From the NCBI GenBank assembly GCA_014190175.1, contig BJFZ01000036.1:1-12939 (forward strand): DNA of 12,939 bases, written 5' to 3'. Below, in pieces: positions 8,424 through 12,939 of this stretch. Position numbers and translations under genes: made by a program. The notes below the pieces were generated by a model. The model was not told the origin of the DNA. It did not search any database and worked only from the letters and a program-made list of their open reading frames with translations. Every line of letters starts with the position of its first letter. Position 1 is the stretch's first letter. This DNA comes from Actinomycetes bacterium (GTDB taxonomy: Bacteria > Actinomycetota > Actinomycetes > Nanopelagicales > Nanopelagicaceae).

Positions 8424-10202
8424 CTATTTAGCTTGCCTGCCCCAGGCCGAGATGATCGGCAAACGTCGATCTTTACCAAATGCTCGGGTGCTGATCTTGG
8501 TACCAGGTGGATATTGGCGACGTTTGTACTCGGCAGCGTCGACTAAGCCGACCACGCGGTTTACAACTGCCGGATCAAATCCAGCCGCGACTATCTCTTG
8601 AGCACTCTGATCTTGGGTGACATATCGATTTAAAATTAGGTCAAGAGTTAAGTAATCCCCGAGTGAATCGGTATCTTTTTGATCAGGGCGCAACTCCGCG
8701 CTTGGTTCTTTCTTAATAGAACTAATTGGAATCGGCGGAGTTTGTCCATTAGTAATTGCGACTTTATTTCTCCATCGCGCTAACTCCCAAACTAAGGATT
8801 TCCAAAGATCTTTTATCGGCGCATACCCTCCGACAGCATCTCCATAAATTGTGGAGTACCCGACTGCAAGTTCGCTCTTATTTCCGGTTGCTAAAACTAA
8901 ATGTCCTTCTTGATTTGAGATACCCATCAAAGTCGTGCCGCGAACCCGGGCTTGTAGATTTTCTTCAGCAACTCCAGTGAAGTGCAGCAACTCCAAATAG
9001 CTATCCACCATGGTTTGTATTGGCACCACTCTAAAATGAATTCCAGTATTTGTGGCTAGTTCTTGCGCATCACCAAGTGAATGATCAGATGAGTATTTAC
9101 TAGGTAGGGCAACTCCATGAACTCGATCAGCACCAATTGCATCAACAGCAATTGCAGTTACCAGAGCAGAATCGATTCCACCTGATACTCCAAGAATTAC
9201 CGATTTGAATTTTCCTTTTTCAACGTAATCACGCAATCCAGTAACTAGTGCGCCCCAGATCTCAGCTTCGCGGTCTAATGAAGGCGCGATACCTGCTGAA
9301 TTTGGAGGATACGGGGCAAGTATCTGTTCACTTATTACCACATCTGGGACAGATGAATGAGATTTACTCTGCATATCTATCAGCAGTAAGCCTTCAGAAA
9401 ATTGCGGCGCTCTTGCCATTGTTTCACCACGTTGATTCACCACAACACTATCTCCATCAAAAACCAGTTCATCTTGACCGCCGACCAGATTTACATATGC
9501 AACTGGTGCCCCAATTTCGCGGGCTCTGCGTGAAATTAAATTAAGACGTAAATCATCTTTTTCTTTTTCATATGGACTGCCATTTATGACAATCAACGCA
9601 CCTGGTGTGCGCGCTGCAATCTCGGGCATCAATCCACCGTCTTGCCAAATATCTTCACAAATTGCAAAAGCCAGATCTATTCCATGCACTCGTACAACTA
9701 AAGATTTTGCCCCAGGAATGAAATTTCTAAATTCATCAAAAACGCCGTAATTTGGAAGATGGCGTTTGGCATATGTCGCAACTACTTGCGCCTGGTAAAT
9801 AACGGCGAGCGCATTTTGCGGCGCTCCCACTGGAGTTCCTAGTCGGTCCAAAGCACCATCTATTTGATCTAGATAGCCAACAACAACAACCATCTGTCCA
9901 AAACCCAGAATGCTTAACTGTTTTGCTAACTCGGCAACTGCACTTCTACTTGCCAGCCGGAAATCTGAACGCAGCGCCAGATCTTCTACCGGATAACCGG
10001 TCACCACCATCTCTGGGAAAACCACGATGTGGGCTCCACCGGAGTGTGCATGCTCAACATATTTCAGAATTAATTCACAATTTCCATCAATAGCCCCCAC
10101 AGTTGGGTTCACCTGGGCCAGCGCCAGCCGTAATTGAGCAGGCGGGTTAACTGGGGGGCCCGGCTGGACTGATATCTGGCCGGCATCAGCTGAAGCGCTC
10201 AT
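8424..10202 (-). CDS. nadE: glutamine-dependent NAD+ synthetase
   Basis: Last step of NAD synthesis: amidates nicotinic acid adenine dinucleotide with ATP, taking ammonia from glutamine. The 592 residues have two domains. The N-terminal nitrilase-type amidotransferase (about 24-280) has the catalytic triad Glu64 (VFPEMV), Lys146 (YAKRHLPNYGVFDE) and Cys182 (AICEDIWQDG). The C-terminal ATP-pyrophosphatase synthetase (about 312-592) has the P-loop SGGIDS (340-345), a LATGNKSE stretch and KKEPSAELRPDQKD. This is the form that makes its own ammonia. About 24 Pro/Ala-rich residues precede the conserved fold; the start is kept because TAGGCT lies six bases before the ATG, suggesting a leaderless mRNA. 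It is divergent from panB, and glnA follows 80 bases downstream. Confidence 0.95.
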   Translation of the reverse strand: MSASADAGQISVQPGPPVNPPAQLRLALAQVNPTVGAIDGNCELILKYVEHAHSGGAHIVVFPEMVVTGYPVEDLALRSDFRLASRSAVAELAKQLSILGFGQMVVVVGYLDQIDGALDRLGTPVGAPQNALAVIYQAQVVATYAKRHLPNYGVFDEFRNFIPGAKSLVVRVHGIDLAFAICEDIWQDGGLMPEIAARTPGALIVINGSPYEKEKDDLRLNLISRRAREIGAPVAYVNLVGGQDELVFDGDSVVVNQRGETMARAPQFSEGLLLIDMQSKSHSSVPDVVISEQILAPYPPNSAGIAPSLDREAEIWGALVTGLRDYVEKGKFKSVILGVSGGIDSALVTAIAVDAIGADRVHGVALPSKYSSDHSLGDAQELATNTGIHFRVVPIQTMVDSYLELLHFTGVAEENLQARVRGTTLMGISNQEGHLVLATGNKSELAVGYSTIYGDAVGGYAPIKDLWKSLVWELARWRNKVAITNGQTPPIPISSIKKEPSAELRPDQKDTDSLGDYLTLDLILNRYVTQDQSAQEIVAAGFDPAVVNRVVGLVDAAEYKRRQYPPGTKISTRAFGKDRRLPIISAWGRQAK

Positions 10203-10208
10203 AAATAC

Positions 10209-10214
10209 AGCCTA
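10209..10214 (-). promoter_or_regulatory. nadE: candidate leaderless promoter -10 of nadE
   Basis: TAGGCT on the minus strand, then 6 bases and the nadE ATG; no Shine-Dalgarno. The 14-bp palindrome at 10219-10232 would fall in the spacer between -10 and -35, a typical repressor position. No good -35 is seen. Confidence 0.45.
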
Positions 10215-10218
10215 CTGT

Positions 10219-10232
10219 CCATATATATATGG
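10219..10232. promoter_or_regulatory. 14-bp palindrome CCATATATATATGG, possible operator
   Basis: Perfect self-complementary sequence in the divergent nadE/panB gap, 17 bases upstream of the nadE ATG. The CC...GG ends around an alternating AT core are unusual for this gap. It could be a dimer-binding operator or simply a flexible AT-rich promoter element. No known actinobacterial NAD or pantothenate regulator site is recognised. Confidence 0.4.
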
Positions 10233-10253
10233 TGCTGATTTGAGGCGGGGATT

Positions 10254-10268
10254 TTGGCTGTGTGCCAA
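10254..10268. promoter_or_regulatory. 15-bp inverted repeat TTGGC-N5-GCCAA
   Basis: Perfect 5-bp arms around TGTGT, about 80 bases upstream of panB and 52 bases upstream of nadE. The form is typical of a bacterial dimeric repressor site, but it could also be a small RNA hairpin if transcribed. No regulator is assigned. Confidence 0.35.
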
Positions 10269-10347
10269 CTGCCCACCGAAGTGAGAGGATTGCAGTTGTT
10301 ACCTTCAAAACTGACCCAGGGACCCACGTGGCCTTGAGGGGAGAAAA

Positions 10348-11175
10348 ATGGAACCGGTTAACGCGATTTATGGTGGTGCCATTCATAGGCGCATTACGAC
10401 TTTAGATATCACAAAATCAAAAGGTCAAGGCAAGTGGGCGATGCTCACTTCTTATGAACAACTAACTGCTGAAATATTTGAGCAAGCTGGAATTCCAGTT
10501 TTGCTTGTTGGCGATAGCGCCGGCAATAATTTCTTAGGTGGAGAAAATACAATTTCGGTAACAGTGGATGAAATGATTTCACTGGCACGGGCTGTTGTTA
10601 GTGCAACAAAACGTGCACTTGTGGTTGCTGATCTTCCATTTGGATCCTTTGAACAATCCTCAGAACAAGCTTTGCAAACTTCTATCCGCTTTTTTAAAGA
10701 GGCAGGAGTGCAAGCTGTGAAAATTGAAGGTGGGGCAAAAGTCACCCCGCAAATAAAAGCTTTGATTAAAGCTGGAATTCCAGTCATGGGACATCTTGGA
10801 TTAACACCACAATCGATTCACACATTAGGTGGCTATCGAGTACAAGGTCGTGGTGAAGACGGCCCCGCCATAATTGCAGATGCAATTGCATTACAAGATG
10901 CTGGAGTTTTTGCATTAGTGCTCGAATTAGTCCCAGCAGAATTAGCTGCTGAAATTACCGCCGCTTTAGAAATCCCAACAATTGGAATTGGTGCCGGAAA
11001 AGATTGCGATGCCCAAGTCTTAGTGTGGAGTGATCTAATGGGCTTGACGGCAAAGTCCCCGAAATTGGCAAAGGCTTATCGAAACTTACGCGAGGAAATG
11101 AGTAATGCAGTCAAAGAGTGGTCGGCGGATGTGGCAAGTGGCGCTTTTCCAGAGGAAGGCCAGAGTTTCCACTAA
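10348..11175 (+). CDS. panB: 3-methyl-2-oxobutanoate hydroxymethyltransferase
   Basis: First step of pantothenate synthesis: transfers a hydroxymethyl group from 5,10-methylene-tetrahydrofolate to 2-oxoisovalerate, giving ketopantoate for coenzyme A. The 275 residues are normal length. Metal and catalytic residues are present: VGDS (Asp56), VADLPFGS (Asp95), KIEGG (Glu127) and LELVPAE (Glu193), plus GLTPQSIHTLGGYRVQGRG (151-169) and IGIGAGKDCDAQVLVW (212-227). The usual G[HY]D[ST]T motif after Asp56 reads GGENT (64-68), a conservative but noticeable change. The first 25 residues are a variable extension, as in mycobacterial PanB. A strong AGGGGAG (10337-10343) precedes the ATG. It shares the substrate 2-oxoisovalerate with LeuA. 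The MFS gene 49 bases downstream has its own promoter candidate. Confidence 0.96.
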   Translation: MEPVNAIYGGAIHRRITTLDITKSKGQGKWAMLTSYEQLTAEIFEQAGIPVLLVGDSAGNNFLGGENTISVTVDEMISLARAVVSATKRALVVADLPFGSFEQSSEQALQTSIRFFKEAGVQAVKIEGGAKVTPQIKALIKAGIPVMGHLGLTPQSIHTLGGYRVQGRGEDGPAIIADAIALQDAGVFALVLELVPAELAAEITAALEIPTIGIGAGKDCDAQVLVWSDLMGLTAKSPKLAKAYRNLREEMSNAVKEWSADVASGAFPEEGQSFH

Positions 11176-11212
11176 TTCACGCTGCTCTTACCAATTTTGA
11201 TTTGTATGAAGT

Positions 11213-11218
11213 TAGAAT
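11213..11218 (+). promoter_or_regulatory. candidate leaderless promoter -10 of the MFS gene
   Basis: TAGAAT, six bases, then ATG at 11225, with no Shine-Dalgarno between. It is the best TANNNT match among the leaderless candidates here. The 49-base gap after panB shows no terminator hairpin, so read-through from panB is also possible. Confidence 0.5.
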
Positions 11219-11224
11219 CAGCGG

Positions 11225-12583
11225 ATGAGTAAAACCAAATCTCGGCTTCCCAAATTGCGGGGGATACGGGGAATACGGGGAATACGGGGAATTGGATTAG
11301 ATCTGTCTTTGCTTAGAAGAGTCCGCGACTTTCGACTCTTATTTTCATCCGGCCTAGTTTCCGGTCTTGGATCGATGATCACTTATGTCGCACTTCCATA
11401 CCAAGTAAAAGAGATCACCGGTTCATATGTTGCGGTTGGTTTGATGGGAGCAGCTGAATTAATCCCACTCATCGTCTTTGGTTTATATGGTGGAGTTCTG
11501 GCCGACTCAGTTGATCGGCGGAAGTTAATCCTGATTGGTGAATCTTGCGCGTTGGCTCTATCGATTATGTTGCTGATAAATGCGCAATTAGATAACCCCC
11601 GCTTGTGGGTGCTTTACGTAGTTGGTGGGGCTTTTGCTGGAGTTAATGGCTTACGTGGCCCGAGCATGGCCGCGGCAATCCCGCGGATTGTTTCGCACGA
11701 AGATCTTCCAGCAGCGAGTGCAATTATGGGATTACGGTATCAAATCCCAGTAATAGCTGGACCCGCTCTAGGTGGAATTATCATTTCAATCTGGGGCGTG
11801 ACTCCGGCATTTTCAATTGATGTGATCTCCTACGCGCTCTCCTTGATACTTTTACTGCAAGTTTCCCGCATTCCGCCTAGTGAAAAAACAACCCCACCAT
11901 CAATCAGTGCCCTTTTTGAGGGAATCAAATACGCCAGTAGCCGCCAAGATTTGATGGGCACCTACCTTATCGACCTGGCCGCGATGTTTTTTGCGATGCC
12001 TACTGCTTTGTTCCCATTTTGGGCTGATCAACTAAATTCTCCGCAATCACTTGGATTCTTGTATTCGGCTGGAACTGTGGGCGCATTGTTAGTAACTCTC
12101 ACTAGTAAATGGACATTGAAAGTGCATCACCATGGTCGAGCTATTATTTTTGCGGCACTTGTTTGGGGAGTTTCAATCGCACTTGCTGGCATTTTTGACA
12201 ACGTTTATTGGGTTTTATTGTGTTTAGTTGCTTCGGGGGCAGCCGATCATGTCAGTGTTATTTTTCGCGCAACTATCTGGAACCAAACAATTCCAGATGA
12301 GTTGCGTGGCCGACTTGCTGGCATTGAATTACTTTCTTACGCAGTTGGACCAATCGGCGGACAGATGCGCGCCGGTGGAATGGCCGCGGTTACTGGATTG
12401 CGCGGGGCAGTAATTGGTGGTGGATTGTTATGCATCGCATCGGTAACCGCATTGAGTACGGTTTTACCAAAATTCCGCAAATATGATGCGCGCACCGACC
12501 CATATGCGGTTTCTGAACGGGAAATCCGGGCAGCACGAGCATTATCTGCGTTAAAAATGGAAAAACCTGCTGATGAAAAGTAA
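11225..12583 (+). CDS. MFS transporter of the EntS-like exporter branch
   Basis: Twelve-segment major facilitator membrane protein of 452 residues, resembling the MFS_3 (EntS/enterobactin exporter-like) group; substrate unknown. Visible features are a basic N-terminal tail (1-36), motif A in the loop between segments 2 and 3 (GGVLADSVDRRK, 89-100), a conserved stretch GLRGPSMAAAIPRIV (142-156), and a charged C-terminal tail from about residue 417. Hydrophobic segments alternate regularly through 38-415. The tail contains a short tandem repeat, RGI four times (12-23), encoded by 9-bp repeats. The start is supported by TAGAAT six bases upstream; an internal start would remove the repeat but not a membrane segment. 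Neighbouring panB gives no firm substrate hint. Confidence 0.85.
   Translation: MSKTKSRLPKLRGIRGIRGIRGIGLDLSLLRRVRDFRLLFSSGLVSGLGSMITYVALPYQVKEITGSYVAVGLMGAAELIPLIVFGLYGGVLADSVDRRKLILIGESCALALSIMLLINAQLDNPRLWVLYVVGGAFAGVNGLRGPSMAAAIPRIVSHEDLPAASAIMGLRYQIPVIAGPALGGIIISIWGVTPAFSIDVISYALSLILLLQVSRIPPSEKTTPPSISALFEGIKYASSRQDLMGTYLIDLAAMFFAMPTALFPFWADQLNSPQSLGFLYSAGTVGALLVTLTSKWTLKVHHHGRAIIFAALVWGVSIALAGIFDNVYWVLLCLVASGAADHVSVIFRATIWNQTIPDELRGRLAGIELLSYAVGPIGGQMRAGGMAAVTGLRGAVIGGGLLCIASVTALSTVLPKFRKYDARTDPYAVSEREIRAARALSALKMEKPADEK
11264..11290 (+). repeat. 9-bp tandem repeat (ATACGGGGA x3) in the MFS gene
   Basis: Three identical 9-base units directly in tandem, flanked by partial degenerate units (TTGCGGGGG before, ATTGGA after). 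They encode Ile-Arg-Gly in frame. Gain or loss of a unit would keep the frame and change only the length of the cytoplasmic tail. Confidence 0.85.
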
Positions 12584-12591
12584 GGAAAAGT

Positions 12592-12655
12592 AAATTTCTG
12601 TCCCAAAAAAGCAAAAGAAAAGAAATTTCTGACAGGGCACAAAAAATGCAAAATA
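12592..12655. repeat. AT-rich imperfect direct repeat after the MFS gene
   Basis: AAATTTCTG occurs at 12592-12600 and again at 12623-12631. Each copy is followed by a C/G patch, a run of six A and GCAAAA, so a unit of about 31 bases seems to have been duplicated and drifted. The second copy lies in a 10-bp palindrome, AGAAATTTCT (12621-12630). It occupies the first part of the 190-base gap before the histone-like gene. No gene or terminator is seen in it. Confidence 0.45.
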
Positions 12656-12680
12656 TTGGTGTGCGACACGGCACAAAATA

Positions 12681-12692
12681 ATTTGCGCAAAT
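12681..12692. promoter_or_regulatory. 12-bp palindrome ATTTGCGCAAAT upstream of the histone-like gene
   Basis: Perfect palindrome about 80-90 bases before the GTG start. It is well placed for an operator or an upstream promoter element. No family of regulator is recognised. A possible -35 (TTGCAA, 12704-12709) lies just after it, but a matching -10 is unclear. Confidence 0.35.
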
Positions 12693-12721
12693 GCTGGAAC
12701 TTATTGCAAAAGAGTGGAACC

Positions 12722-12770
12722 CTTCTCTTAACAGGTTCGGTGACGGATCGAACCCAGCTGACAGGAGAAG
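12722..12770 (+). promoter_or_regulatory. 5' leader structure that can bury the histone-gene ribosome binding site
   Basis: CTTCTCTT (12722-12729) can pair with AGGAGAAG (12763-12770), which contains the Shine-Dalgarno AGGAG, over eight pairs with one G-U. Inside it, GGTTCGGT (12734-12741) pairs with ATCGAACC (12747-12754) with one G-U and a five-base GACGG loop. The two stems stack around an asymmetric internal loop (4 and 8 bases). Translation of the gene could be controlled by opening this structure. It only applies if transcription starts upstream of 12722, which is not shown. Confidence 0.45.
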
Positions 12771-12773
12771 TAC

Positions 12774-12939
12774 GTGGCTGCAGCCAAGAAAACATCAAAG
12801 AAGCGCACGACCAAGAAAGCCGCTAAGAAAGCAGCTCCAAAGCGTCGTAAGAAAGCCGCTAAGAAAGCAGCTCCAAAGCGTCGTAAGAAAGCCGCTAAGA
12901 AAGCAGCTCCAAAGCGTCGTAAGAAAGCCGCTAAGAAAG
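12774..12939 (+). CDS. Lys/Ala-rich histone H1-like nucleoid protein, N-terminal part (cut by window edge)
   Basis: GTG start with AGGAG six bases upstream (12763-12767). The visible 55 residues are almost only Lys, Ala, Arg, Pro and Thr. A 13-residue opening (starting MAAAKKTSKK) leads into repeats of KKAAKKAAPKRR. Such a chain is strongly positive and unstructured and would bind DNA without sequence preference, like the tails of mycobacterial HupB and bacterial histone H1-like (Hc1/HctB) proteins. Unlike HupB, no HU domain precedes the tail; a folded domain could still follow beyond the window. Likely role: nucleoid compaction. The absence of an upstream in-frame HU sequence is directly visible; the function is inferred from composition only. 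Confidence 0.75.
   Translation, partial: MAAAKKTSKKRTTKKAAKKAAPKRRKKAAKKAAPKRRKKAAKKAAPKRRKKAAKK
12813..12939 (+). repeat. 36-bp coding tandem repeat, 3.5 identical copies
   Basis: Units at 12813-12848, 12849-12884 and 12885-12920 are identical at every base, and the next begins at 12921 and runs off the window. Each encodes KKAAKKAAPKRR in twelve codons. Identity at silent positions indicates recent expansion or ongoing homogenisation. Confidence 0.95.

Noticed and set aside
8413..8429. Tandem GGCTATTT at the nadE stop
   Set aside because: Two short copies only, with no structure or function apparent; likely chance.
12734..12754. GGTTCG...CGAACC resembles a tRNA T-arm
   Set aside because: On neither strand do the flanks form the 5-bp T stem plus acceptor, anticodon and D arms. 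It reads better as an mRNA leader hairpin.
12337..12798. 153-residue open frame on the minus strand across the end of the MFS gene and the gap
   Set aside because: It lies antisense to a well-supported gene, has no recognisable motif or ribosome binding site, and its composition follows the shadow of the plus-strand codons.
12813..12939. CRISPR-like array
   Set aside because: Repeats are directly contiguous without unique spacers and encode an in-frame Lys/Ala protein.

Overview
This window looks like a piece of an actinobacterial chromosome with low-to-moderate G+C by eye. It most resembles the streamlined freshwater Nanopelagicales (acI) lineage. That placement is inference: it rests on the actinobacterial recO-uppS pair, a mycobacterial GlnA2-like glutamine synthetase, an actinobacterial-type LeuA, several probable leaderless starts, tight gene spacing, and a Lys/Ala-rich histone-like gene. 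All genes are ordinary chromosomal housekeeping or biosynthesis genes. I see no mobile element, CRISPR array, rRNA, tRNA or phage gene.

Layout. Positions 1-2677 are a minus-strand unit, glyS -> dusB -> a YdcF/DUF218 membrane protein (cut by the window edge), with overlapping reading frames. A divergent gap (2678-2845) leads to a plus-strand ZIP metal transporter (2846-3592), which converges on uppS with only 10 bases between. The minus strand then carries, in transcription order, nadE (10202-8424), glnA (8343-6979), a leuA leader region with a 16-residue leader peptide (6957-6907), leuA (6826-5111), recO (5080-4349) and uppS (4352-3603). leuA, recO and uppS are close enough to be co-transcribed. 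From a second divergent gap (10203-10347) the plus strand carries panB (10348-11175), an MFS exporter (11225-12583) and a repetitive histone-like gene cut by the right edge (from 12774). No gene-free stretch exceeds 300 bases; the longest is 12584-12773.

How the genes relate. There are branches of nitrogen and amino-acid metabolism (glnA, leuA), cofactor synthesis (nadE for NAD, panB for pantothenate/CoA), translation (glyS, dusB), cell-wall lipid carrier synthesis (uppS), DNA repair (recO), metal uptake (ZIP) and nucleoid structure. Pantothenate and leucine synthesis share the precursor 2-oxoisovalerate, so panB and leuA draw on the same pool.

The most interesting region is the leuA leader (6827-6993). 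It combines a likely leaderless Leu-Leu-Leu leader peptide, a potential pseudoknot built from two perfect 6-bp pairings, and a Leu codon run that is itself complementary to the leuA ribosome binding site. The second is the histone-like gene. Its visible coding part is made of 36-bp repeats identical down to silent positions, and its ribosome binding site can be buried in an 8-bp stem. Five of the ten unit-leading or independent starts examined have a TANNNT hexamer 6-7 bases before ATG and no Shine-Dalgarno, a leaderless pattern.
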